DNA of 13,154 bases from Leptolyngbya sp. SIO4C1 (GTDB taxonomy: Bacteria > Cyanobacteriota > Cyanobacteriia > Phormidesmidales > Phormidesmidaceae), in NCBI GenBank assembly GCA_010671975.1, contig JAAHIA010000100.1, positions 1 to 13,154 of the forward strand, given 5' to 3'. The translations under genes and the position numbers were made by a program. The notes below the pieces were generated by a model. That model searched no databases and was not told the DNA's origin. It saw only the letters and a list, made by a program, of their open reading frames with translations. Positions 1 to 6,004 of the stretch are shown one piece after another (the first letter of the stretch is position 1; each line of letters starts with the position of its first letter).

Positions 1-155
1 TCAGAGACATCGCCGCGCACAATTACGGTCACTCGACCGCTACCAATCTTTTCATAGCCTACTAAGGTAACCCGAGCTGCCTTCACCATTGCGTCGGCGG
101 CTTCTACCACTGCGGGGAAACCTAAAGTTTCAACCATTCCTACTGCGATTGCCAT
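1..155 (-). CDS. ccmK1: Carboxysome shell protein CcmK1 (BMC domain), 3' end outside window
   Basis: This encodes a hexamer-forming BMC-domain protein of the beta-carboxysome shell. Only the first 51 codons lie in the window; the reading frame is still open at base 1. The visible part covers the first half of the BMC fold, including the pore loop KIGSG at residues 36-40 and the motif VTVIVRGDVS. It differs from the complete neighbour CcmK2 at only three of 51 residues (positions 2, 8 and 11). Leu11, where the neighbour has Arg, matches CcmK1 rather than CcmK2 as I recall the Synechocystis proteins, and the order K2 then K1 is the same there. The ATG at 153-155 is preceded by AAGGAA, a good ribosome site. 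It lies 66 bp downstream of ccmK2 and is probably co-transcribed with it. ccmL, ccmM and ccmN would be expected next but are outside the window. The family is certain; the K1 label rests on few residues. Confidence 0.9.
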   Translation of the reverse strand, partial: MAIAVGMVETLGFPAVVEAADAMVKAARVTLVGYEKIGSGRVTVIVRGDVS

Positions 156-221
156 TGCTCTTTCCTTAAAACGATTAACACACCTAACTTGCTATCTCCG
201 CACTTTGCCCACGCTTAGCAC

Positions 222-530
222 CTACGTTCGAAACTGCTCAACGGCTTCGGTGTAGCGAATGGGCAAGACAAACTCCAAGTTTTCGTGCGGACGAGCAATG
301 ATATGGGTCGACAAGACCTCACCGCCGTTAACGCGCTTAGCAGATTCGATGCCGGCAGCAACAGATGCCTGCACCTCGGAGACATCGCCCCGGACAATCA
401 CGGTCACACGACCACTTCCAATCTTTTCGTAGCCAACTAGCGTAACTCTAGCAGCTTTTACCATCGCATCAGCGGCCTCAACAACCGCAGGGAAGCCCCT
501 GGTTTCGATCATTCCAACGGCAATCGGCAT
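222..530 (-). CDS. ccmK2: Carboxysome shell protein CcmK2 (BMC domain)
   Basis: This is a complete 102-residue single-BMC-domain protein, the normal length for CcmK2, a major hexagonal tile of the beta-carboxysome shell. Pore residues KIGSG are at 36-40. The conserved runs VTVIVRGDVSEVQASV and HIIARPHENLE are present. Arg11 and a C-terminus ending EQFRT agree with CcmK2; CcmK1 and other paralogues usually carry Leu11 and a longer tail. The ATG at 528-530 has AGGAG (540-544, minus strand) nine bases upstream. It is the first gene of a minus-strand ccm operon and diverges from ndhF3, placing shell synthesis and inducible CO2 uptake on either side of one control region. A candidate promoter lies about 150 bp upstream. 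The family is certain and the K2 assignment likely. Confidence 0.95.
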   Translation of the reverse strand: MPIAVGMIETRGFPAVVEAADAMVKAARVTLVGYEKIGSGRVTVIVRGDVSEVQASVAAGIESAKRVNGGEVLSTHIIARPHENLEFVLPIRYTEAVEQFRT

Positions 531-689
531 CGTCGTAATCTCCTAATAAAGCAGACTTTTAAACAGGTGCATTCCTGATAGAAAAAACGCTTAAAGGGCA
601 GCCGTTCTTAATTGAAAAAAACGGTGCTATGAACGTCTTTTTTCTACCTTGAAAGCATGAAAGCCCGCATAACTCTATTACCAGTTCTC

Positions 690-718
690 AGAATACGAGG
701 GGCCATGCCGTTTGACAA
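690..718 (-). promoter_or_regulatory. Candidate sigma-70-type promoter of the ccmK operon
   Basis: Read on the minus strand, TTGTCA (718-713, five of six matches to the -35 consensus) is followed after exactly 17 bases by TATTCT (695-690, four of six matches, with the TAnnnT bases kept). The predicted start would be near 683, giving a leader of about 150 nt before the ccmK2 ATG. The sequence TTGACAA also gives a perfect plus-strand -35 (712-717), but I found no -10 at proper spacing on that strand. No transcript data are available, so this is a pattern-based inference. Confidence 0.4.
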
Positions 719-740
719 TATAAGCTGCAATGATTGTTGC

Positions 741-759
741 TAATGTTAAGCATTATTAA
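741..759. promoter_or_regulatory. Candidate LysR-type regulator (NdhR/CmpR-like) site
   Basis: Two overlapping dyads are seen: TAATG-N5-CATTA (741-755) and TTAA-N6-TTAA (746-759). The second contains TTA-N8-TAA, which fits the TTA-N7/8-TAA signature reported for the cyanobacterial LysR-type carbon regulators CmpR and NdhR (CcmR). It is centred about 70 bp upstream of the predicted ccmK start, a usual position for a LysR recognition site. It also overlaps the -35 area of a possible plus-strand promoter with TATAAA at 768-773. It could therefore serve both operons. The match is to a short AT-rich motif, so chance occurrence is possible. Confidence 0.4.
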
Positions 760-862
760 AACTCATGTATAAATTTGTGTCCTGCCTAGCGGAAGTTCAC
801 AATTGTGGCAATGCTGCTGTGCCTGAGTATTTTTACTTAATGGTTTCAATTGTTTTCACCCG

Positions 863-883
863 GATTGACGGCTAGATTGACGG
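863..883 (+). repeat. Direct repeat GATTGACGG, two copies 12 bp apart
   Basis: GATTGACGG occurs at 863-871 and again at 875-883. The second copy sits inside a CTAGA/TCTAG inverted repeat (873-890). The TTGACG core resembles a -35 hexamer, but no suitable -10 follows. The spacing is about one helical turn, so both copies would face the same side of the DNA. Function unknown; a regulator site is one possibility. Confidence 0.4.
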
Positions 884-902
884 TTCTAGACCGGTTGCTG
901 CT

Positions 903-916
903 TAGCTAGCTAGCTA
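903..916. repeat. TAGC microsatellite in the ccmK-ndhF3 spacer
   Basis: TAGC is repeated three times and followed by TA (14 bp). The unit makes the tract self-complementary, so it could form a small cruciform or vary by slippage. No function can be assigned. Confidence 0.5.
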
Positions 917-929
917 CGGTTGCTTCAAA

Positions 930-1124
930 TTTAGCGAGGGTTTAGCGACAATCGACCAAATCGGACTTTTAGCGGTTCAGACTTCAGGTAGTATAAAGAA
1001 ATGTAAGTAGTCTGAAAGGCTCTCCTAGAGCTGAGTTTCTACGGATTACGCTGAGGATTAGTTACGATTTGTAAACCTTAAAGCTTGGCTTTGAGCCTGG
1101 CAGTCTTGCGTTGCTTTTTTAGCG
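930..1124 (+). repeat. Four same-strand copies of TTTAGCG upstream of ndhF3
   Basis: TTTAGCG occurs at 930-936, 941-947, 968-974 and 1118-1124, always on the plus strand. The first two are 11 bp apart, about one helical turn. Random expectation for a 7-mer on one strand of a spacer this size is about 0.04, although the AT-rich composition raises it somewhat. They lie between the two -10 candidates and the gene start, consistent with a repeated regulator-binding element, but no known regulator is recognised. Confidence 0.35.
992..997 (+). promoter_or_regulatory. Possible -10 box for the ndhF3 operon
   Basis: TATAAA matches five of six consensus positions. The hexamer 17 bases upstream (TTAGCG, 969-974) is only a weak -35 and lies within one of the TTTAGCG repeats. 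Use of this box would give a leader of roughly 190 nt. A second TATAAA at 768-773 is an alternative and would give a leader of about 415 nt. Neither can be preferred with confidence. Confidence 0.25.
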
Positions 1125-1192
1125 TCTTCTAGCTGACTCGATAGTTCTTTCTCTAGCCACTGCGACGCCTCTTTGATAAGCAAGTGACAACA

Positions 1193-3028
1193 ATGATTCA
1201 AGCCTTAATTCAATCTAGCTGGTTAATTCCGCTATACAGCCTGATTGGGATGCTGCTATCGCTGCCTTGGGTAGCCGGCATGATATCCCGGACGGGTCCT
1301 CGGCCAGCGGTTTACATCAACCTGTTGATGACGCTGCTGTCATTTGTGCACGGCACTTTAGTCTTTGTCGGCATCTGGAACCAGGGAGGAACAGAAGTCG
1401 GCTTTCAGTGGCTACAGGTCGCTGATTTAGCTCTGTATTTCAGGCTAGATTTATCCGTCCTCAATCTAGGACTGTTGGAGCTGATTACGGGGCTCAGCTT
1501 TTTGGCTCAAATATTTGCTATTGGCTACATGGAAAAGGACTGGGCCTTAGCGCGCTTCTTTGCTTTGATGGGGTTCTTTGAGGCGGCGATGAGCGGCGTT
1601 GTCCTCAGCAGCTCGTTCTTTTTGGCCTATTTCTTGTTAGAGATGCTGACGCTATCGACCTATCTGCTGGTGGGCTTTTGGTACGCTCAGCCGCTGGTGG
1701 TAACCGCCGCTAGAGATGCCTTTTTAACCAAGCGAGTAGGCGATGTTTTGCTGCTGATGGGCGTGATTGCGCTTTCGACTTGGGCCGGTAGCTTGGATTT
1801 CAACGAGCTGTATGAGTGGGTTAAGACGGCGGATTTAACCCCGCTAGCGGCGACGCTGCTGGGGCTAGCGCTGATTGCAGGGCCTACCGGTAAGTGCGCT
1901 CAGTTTCCCCTACACCTGTGGCTAGACGAGGCCATGGAAGGGCCTAACCCAGCTTCAATTTTGCGCAACTCGGTGGTGGTTACCTGCGGAGCCTATGTTC
2001 TCATCAAGCTGCAGCCGGTGCTGGTGCTCTCGCCTGTGACGCTGACGGTGCTGACGGCTATCGGGGTGATTACGGCGGTTGGGGCATCGCTGGTGGCGAT
2101 CGCACAGATTGATATCAAGCGAACTTTCTCCTACTCCACCAGCGCCTATCTGGGGCTAGTGTTTATTGCAGTCGGCACAGAGTGGCCAGGCGTCGCCCTG
2201 ATGCTGCTGTTTACTCACGCGATCGCTAAGGCCCTGATCTTCATGAGCGTAGGCAGCATCATTGTCACCACGAACTGCCAAGATCTTACGGAGATGGGAG
2301 GGCTGTGGTCAAAGATGCCCGCCACGACGCTGGCCTACATGGTTGGGGCAATAGGCATGGTCGGTGCGCTGCCGTTTGGCGGGTTCTGGGCTTTGCGACT
2401 AGGCGTTGATTTTCTCAGCTACGAGCATCCAGTGCTAGCAGGCATCTACCTGCTGGTCAACGGACTGACTGCCTTTAACCTAGCGCGCGTATTTCGGCTG
2501 GTGTATTTAGGCCCGGTGCTGCCAAAGGTGCGACGCGCGCCGGAGGTCAACTGGATGATGGCGCTGCCAATGGTGACTTTAGCAATTTTTGTGCTGATGG
2601 TGCCGCTGGTGATGCTGCGGATGTCGCTACTGCCGCCGCTGGCCTATCTCAATATTCCGTTAACGACGCTCTTGATGCTGTCTGGTTTTGCTGGGTTTAC
2701 CGCTGGGTTTACGGCCCCGCTCAGTAAAGTTTGGGCGCGGTCAAGCCAAAAGCCAGTCCGCGTCTTTCAGGATTTGCTGGCCTATGACTTTTACACCGAG
2801 CGACTCTATCGCCTCACCATTGTCTTTTTAGTGGAGCAGCTATCTCGCATCAGCAGCTGGTTTGATCGCTACGTAGTAGACGGTGCGGTTAACTTTGTGG
2901 GCGCGGCCTCACTGCTGGGGGGAGAGGGCTTGAAATACAGCATTTCAGGTCAGTCGCAGAGCTACATTCTGACCATTGTGATTGGTGTAGGGCTGCTCAG
3001 CCTGTTGATGACTTGGGCCATGTGGTAG
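1193..3028 (+). CDS. ndhF3: NAD(P)H-quinone oxidoreductase subunit 5 NdhF3, low-CO2 inducible
   Basis: This is an antiporter-like membrane subunit (NuoL family) of the NDH-1MS complex, which couples ferredoxin-driven plastoquinone reduction and proton pumping to CO2 hydration in the thylakoid membrane. The protein is about 611 residues and hydrophobic throughout, near the NdhF3 length and shorter than respiratory NdhF1. The core motif GPTGKCAQFPLHLWLDEAME lies at about 230-249, and the conserved membrane Glu is near 150 in LLEMLTLSTYLLV. NdhF3 rather than F1 or F4 is supported by the following ndhD3-cupA. The start is set at ATG 1193 because the N-terminus MIQALIQSSW aligns with NdhF3 proteins as I recall them. 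An in-frame GTG at 1184 would add three residues; neither has a strong ribosome site. It is the first gene of a tight operon, ending 11 bp before ndhD3. Confidence 0.93.
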   Translation: MIQALIQSSWLIPLYSLIGMLLSLPWVAGMISRTGPRPAVYINLLMTLLSFVHGTLVFVGIWNQGGTEVGFQWLQVADLALYFRLDLSVLNLGLLELITGLSFLAQIFAIGYMEKDWALARFFALMGFFEAAMSGVVLSSSFFLAYFLLEMLTLSTYLLVGFWYAQPLVVTAARDAFLTKRVGDVLLLMGVIALSTWAGSLDFNELYEWVKTADLTPLAATLLGLALIAGPTGKCAQFPLHLWLDEAMEGPNPASILRNSVVVTCGAYVLIKLQPVLVLSPVTLTVLTAIGVITAVGASLVAIAQIDIKRTFSYSTSAYLGLVFIAVGTEWPGVALMLLFTHAIAKALIFMSVGSIIVTTNCQDLTEMGGLWSKMPATTLAYMVGAIGMVGALPFGGFWALRLGVDFLSYEHPVLAGIYLLVNGLTAFNLARVFRLVYLGPVLPKVRRAPEVNWMMALPMVTLAIFVLMVPLVMLRMSLLPPLAYLNIPLTTLLMLSGFAGFTAGFTAPLSKVWARSSQKPVRVFQDLLAYDFYTERLYRLTIVFLVEQLSRISSWFDRYVVDGAVNFVGAASLLGGEGLKYSISGQSQSYILTIVIGVGLLSLLMTWAMW

Positions 3029-3033
3029 AGGAG
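3027..3033 (+). promoter_or_regulatory. Ribosome binding site fixing the ndhD3 start
   Basis: AGAGGAG lies six bases before ATG 3040 and overlaps the ndhF3 stop codon (3026-3028). This favours ATG 3040 over the longer in-frame TTG start at 3013, which would overlap the end of ndhF3. Confidence 0.8.
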
Positions 3034-3039
3034 ATCTCA

Positions 3040-4575
3040 ATGCTCAGTACGCTGCTATTGATTCCATTTCTAGGCGCCATTTTAATTAGCTGCTGGCCAA
3101 CGGCGCTGTCAGCAGTGCGAGCGCGGCGGCTAGCACTAGGAACGCTGGCGATTAATCTAGGCTGGACGCTTTATCTGATTACCCAGTTTGACATTCAGAC
3201 CGTCTCGATGCAGTTTCGCGAGTCGCTGGCCTGGATAGAGCCGCTAGGGCTCAGCTACGAGCTAGGAATTGACGGCGTTTCGCTGCCGCTGTTGTTTATT
3301 AACTCGGTGCTGTGCCTGCTGGCAATTTACAGCACGGGTGAAGACATTCGTCGCCCGCGCCTTTACTTTTCACTAATGCTGACGATTACTGGCGCAGTCG
3401 CCGGCGCGTTCACGGCTCAAAACCTGATTCTTTTCTTTATCTTCTACGAGCTAGAGCTGATTCCGCTATATCTGCTGATTGCCATTTGGGGCGGCGCTCG
3501 ACGCGGCTATGCGGCAACCAAATTCCTCATTTATACGGCCTTCTCTGGCGTGCTGATTTTAGGTGCCTTTTTGGGCCTGACCTGGCTGAGCGGCAGCACC
3601 AGCTTTGACTATAGCCCGCTGATGGCCCAGGGGCTGACGCTGGCACAGCAGCTGATTCTCCTGGGGGCGCTGCTGGTTGGATTTGGCATTAAGATTCCGC
3701 TGTTTCCGTTTCATACCTGGCTGCCGGATGCCCACGTGGAGGCCTCTACGCCCGTGTCGGTGCTGCTGGCAGGCGTACTGCTCAAGCTGGGCACCTATGG
3801 CCTGGTACGGTTCTGCTTTGCGCTGTTTCCAGCCGCCTGGAGCGAGCTATCGCCTTGGCTAGCCTGGTGGGCCGTCATCAGTATTCTCTACGGCTCGCTA
3901 GCCGCGATCGCGCAGCAGGATATGAAGAAAATGGTGGCCTACAGCTCGGTTGGGCATATGGGCTACATTTTGCTGGCCTGCGCGGCGGCTAATCCAATCA
4001 GCATCTTGGGAACCGTCTTTCAGATGGTCAGCCACGGCCTGATTTCAGCCCTGCTCTTTTTACTGGTTGGCATTGTCTACAAAAAGACAGGCACCCGCGA
4101 TCTGACGGTGCTGCGTGGACTGCTGAATCCAGAGCGCGGGCTGCCAATTACCGGCAGTCTGATGGTGATGGGCGTGATGGCCAGCGCCGGCATCCCTGGC
4201 ATGGTGGGCTTTATTTCAGAATTTATTGTCTATCGCGGCAGCTTTGAAGCCTTTACGCTGCAAACGCTGCTCTCGATGGTGGGCACTGGCCTAACGGCGG
4301 TGTATTTTTTGCTGCTGGTGAATCGCGCCTTCTTCGGGCGGCTGGTGGTCAGCCCAGACGCAATAATTGGTCAGACGGATGTCGTTCTACCCTTGGTAAA
4401 ATGGCGAGAACAAGCGCCTGCGGTAGTCTTAGCTTTATTGATCTTCGCCTTTGGGCTGAATCCTAGCTGGATGACCCGCTGGATAGAAACCTCAACGACT
4501 GCGCTAAGTCAGTCACCCACAGCCGCGATCGCGCTTGCTCGACCGACCTGCCCCGCTCAAGAGTGCCCACTATGA
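3040..4575 (+). CDS. ndhD3: NAD(P)H-quinone oxidoreductase subunit 4 NdhD3, low-CO2 inducible
   Basis: This is an antiporter-like proton-channel subunit (NuoM family) of the NDH-1MS complex, partner of NdhF3 and the subunit specific to the inducible high-affinity CO2-uptake form. It is 511 residues with repeated hydrophobic segments. The conserved membrane Glu137 lies in FYELELIPLYLL, corresponding to the essential NuoM Glu, and Lys218 lies in GIKIPLFPFHTWLPDAHVEA (217-236), corresponding to the NuoM pumping lysine. Both channel residues are intact, so the subunit should be functional. Assignment to D3 rather than D1, D2 or D4 rests on its place between ndhF3 and cupA. The start is ATG 3040, set by the adjacent AGAGGAG. 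Its TGA stop (4573-4575) overlaps the cupA ATG as ATGA, pointing to translational coupling. Confidence 0.94.
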   Translation: MLSTLLLIPFLGAILISCWPTALSAVRARRLALGTLAINLGWTLYLITQFDIQTVSMQFRESLAWIEPLGLSYELGIDGVSLPLLFINSVLCLLAIYSTGEDIRRPRLYFSLMLTITGAVAGAFTAQNLILFFIFYELELIPLYLLIAIWGGARRGYAATKFLIYTAFSGVLILGAFLGLTWLSGSTSFDYSPLMAQGLTLAQQLILLGALLVGFGIKIPLFPFHTWLPDAHVEASTPVSVLLAGVLLKLGTYGLVRFCFALFPAAWSELSPWLAWWAVISILYGSLAAIAQQDMKKMVAYSSVGHMGYILLACAAANPISILGTVFQMVSHGLISALLFLLVGIVYKKTGTRDLTVLRGLLNPERGLPITGSLMVMGVMASAGIPGMVGFISEFIVYRGSFEAFTLQTLLSMVGTGLTAVYFLLLVNRAFFGRLVVSPDAIIGQTDVVLPLVKWREQAPAVVLALLIFAFGLNPSWMTRWIETSTTALSQSPTAAIALARPTCPAQECPL

Positions 4576-5723
4576 CACAAACCGTGCCGCCAACCACCGA
4601 CCTGCAACCCAAGTCTGTGCATCCGCTGTCTAACTATGTAAAGCGACTGCTGACCGGCGGAACGCTGCTGCCAGATACGCCGGATAACGTGCTAGAGGTG
4701 GTGGGTATTTTAGATAGCTATGGCGTGGTGTTAGATGCCTATTCTAAGAACCTGATCTACATCGCCGATCATCAGTTTCTAGTTTTGTTTCCCTTCTTTA
4801 AATATTTCAATGGCAAGGTGACGCCCGCAAAATGGTGGCAGCATATCTGGCACGATCGGCTGAACTTTGAATATGCCGAATACTGCATGCGCACAATGAT
4901 GTGGCACGGCGGTGGCGGCCTCGATACCTACCTAGATTCGCCTGAATTTGGCAAAGCTTGTGAGCGGGCAATTCAGGCCAAAATCAAATACAACCCCGTC
5001 ATGCAGGTATTGCACCGGCTATTTCCTGAGTTTTTGCCCGAACAGATTCGTCAGCTGGCCTACTACAGCGGACTAGGGCAGTTCTGGCGGGTGATGAGCG
5101 ATATTTTTGTTGCGCTGGCTGAGAAATACAATCGCGGCGACATTACTAGCATTCCTCAGATTGTTGAGCATATCAAGGCAGGCCTGGTGGCCGATGCGGC
5201 TCGACCGATTTCCTACGCTGTTGACATCGATGCTCAGCGCTACGAACTGATTCCTGAATCTGCCGGCCTCACCTTCTTACCAGACACGGCGATTCCCTAT
5301 GTTGAAGCTATTTTCTTTCGCGGTACGCCTTTTCTCGGTACGGTATCGTACAATGCCCAGGCACATCAGATTTCGCGCGATCAAAGCCGGTTTGAATATG
5401 GCGCACTCTATGCCGATCCGCTGCCAATTACCGGTGCGGGCATTCCACCGACGCTGCTGATGCAGGATATGTATCGCAATCTGCCAGACTACCTCTATCG
5501 GTTTTACCTAGCGCGTACCCGAGGCGAGCGTGACATTCGCGTCAAGATTTGCGCCACGTTTCAAAAGTCAATGTTTTGCGTTACCAATGCGGCACTGCTC
5601 GGGTTAATGCCTCACCCGGTGGACGCGACCAGCCTGCAAGCACAGGTGGAGAATCGGGCGTTTCTAGAAGGCTGGATGGATCGGCTGGCGACCTCGCGTC
5701 TAGAGGTGGTGCAGACCGACTAG
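4572..5723 (+). CDS. cupA: CO2 hydration protein CupA/ChpY
   Basis: CupA is the peripheral subunit on the NDH-1MS membrane arm that converts CO2 to bicarbonate in the cytoplasm, a vectorial carbonic-anhydrase-like reaction using energy from the complex. The protein is 383 residues from ATG 4572. The most telling segment is residues 88-116, with WWQHIWHDRLNFEYAEYC followed by MMWHGGGGLDTY. His91, His94, Cys105 and His112 there are candidate ligands or catalytic residues for the zinc centre; this is inferred, not checked against a structure. A strongly conserved-looking C-terminal half contains ICATFQKSMFCVTNAALLGL. CupA rather than the constitutive CupB is indicated by linkage to ndhF3-ndhD3. 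It is somewhat shorter than the Synechocystis CupA length I recall (over 430), but the end looks natural. An in-frame GTG at 4563 is less likely than the ATGA-coupled ATG. cupS, normally next, is absent. Confidence 0.92.
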   Translation: MTQTVPPTTDLQPKSVHPLSNYVKRLLTGGTLLPDTPDNVLEVVGILDSYGVVLDAYSKNLIYIADHQFLVLFPFFKYFNGKVTPAKWWQHIWHDRLNFEYAEYCMRTMMWHGGGGLDTYLDSPEFGKACERAIQAKIKYNPVMQVLHRLFPEFLPEQIRQLAYYSGLGQFWRVMSDIFVALAEKYNRGDITSIPQIVEHIKAGLVADAARPISYAVDIDAQRYELIPESAGLTFLPDTAIPYVEAIFFRGTPFLGTVSYNAQAHQISRDQSRFEYGALYADPLPITGAGIPPTLLMQDMYRNLPDYLYRFYLARTRGERDIRVKICATFQKSMFCVTNAALLGLMPHPVDATSLQAQVENRAFLEGWMDRLATSRLEVVQTD

Positions 5724-5979
5724 CGCCACAGAAAGTCTAGGGTAAGGCTGAAGCCCGGAAGAATATATCTGCTGCGGCTAGCTGAGCGGGCTTATCTTGC
5801 CCTTCGACGGACCGAACAACAAAATCTGCGGTTAGATTGGCATTCTGTCGACCGGTTTCACCGCCTGTAGGGGCCATCATCAGAATCTTGCCTTTAGCAT
5901 TGCGCACAAACTTAACATCCGGGTTGTGGCGACACTGATAGAATTCGTCATCGGTCAGTCGAAACATCTCATCCCGCAT
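5720..5979 (-). pseudogene. Uma2-family protein remnant (internal deletion plus frameshift)
   Basis: The N-terminus, from ATG 5979, reads FRLTDDEFYQ and continues with MMAPTGGETGRQNANL, the typical opening of cyanobacterial Uma2 (DUF820) proteins, a restriction-endonuclease-like fold common in these genomes. After about 50 residues the sequence passes directly to what looks like the family's C-terminal end (GQDKPAQLAAADI). The middle of the fold, roughly 90 residues carrying the PD-(D/E)xK-like core, is therefore missing. The open frame then stops at 5737-5739. One frame over, from about 5752, the expected ending LPGFSLTLDFLWR appears and stops at 5720-5722, overlapping the cupA stop on the other strand. 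A single-base loss near 5760 explains this. An upstream TTG (6012) would extend the N-terminus without family support. Uma2 proteins are often called endonucleases, but this one is surely inactive. Confidence 0.75.
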
Positions 5980-6004
5980 CCGCTCCACCCGTGAATTTGA
6001 GCAG

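Larger units (their letters stand above)
531..1192. other. Divergent intergenic control region between ccmK2 and ndhF3
   Basis: This stretch of about 660 bp has no credible ORF and no tRNA-like element. It is clearly more AT-rich than the flanking genes and contains no HIP1 octamer. What it holds: a weak CCGTT/AACGG hairpin (602-624), a minus-strand promoter candidate (690-718), a LysR-type palindrome (741-759), possible plus-strand -10 boxes (768-773 and 992-997), a direct repeat of GATTGACGG, a TAGC microsatellite (903-916) and four copies of TTTAGCG (930-1124). The length suggests long leaders and/or several regulator sites for the two CO2-concentrating operons. An unannotated small RNA cannot be excluded. 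Confidence 0.8.

Noticed and set aside
712..740. Plus-strand promoter using the perfect TTGACA at 712-717
   Set aside because: No acceptable -10 hexamer occurs 16-18 bases downstream; the same bases work better as a minus-strand TTGTCA element.
1087..1120. Intrinsic terminator before ndhF3 (GGCT/AGCC stem and a T6 run)
   Set aside because: The stem has only four pairs and ends 17 bases before the T run, so it does not form a terminator.
531..1192. tRNA or riboswitch in the long spacer
   Set aside because: No T-loop or anticodon arm pattern and no recognisable riboswitch core was found by eye; a covariance-model search could not be run.
5549..5740. Open frame on the plus strand inside the end of cupA
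   Set aside because: It overlaps the conserved C-terminal coding part of cupA in another frame and resembles no family.
5720..5740. Bidirectional terminator between convergent cupA and the Uma2 remnant
   Set aside because: No inverted repeat is visible in this short convergent overlap.
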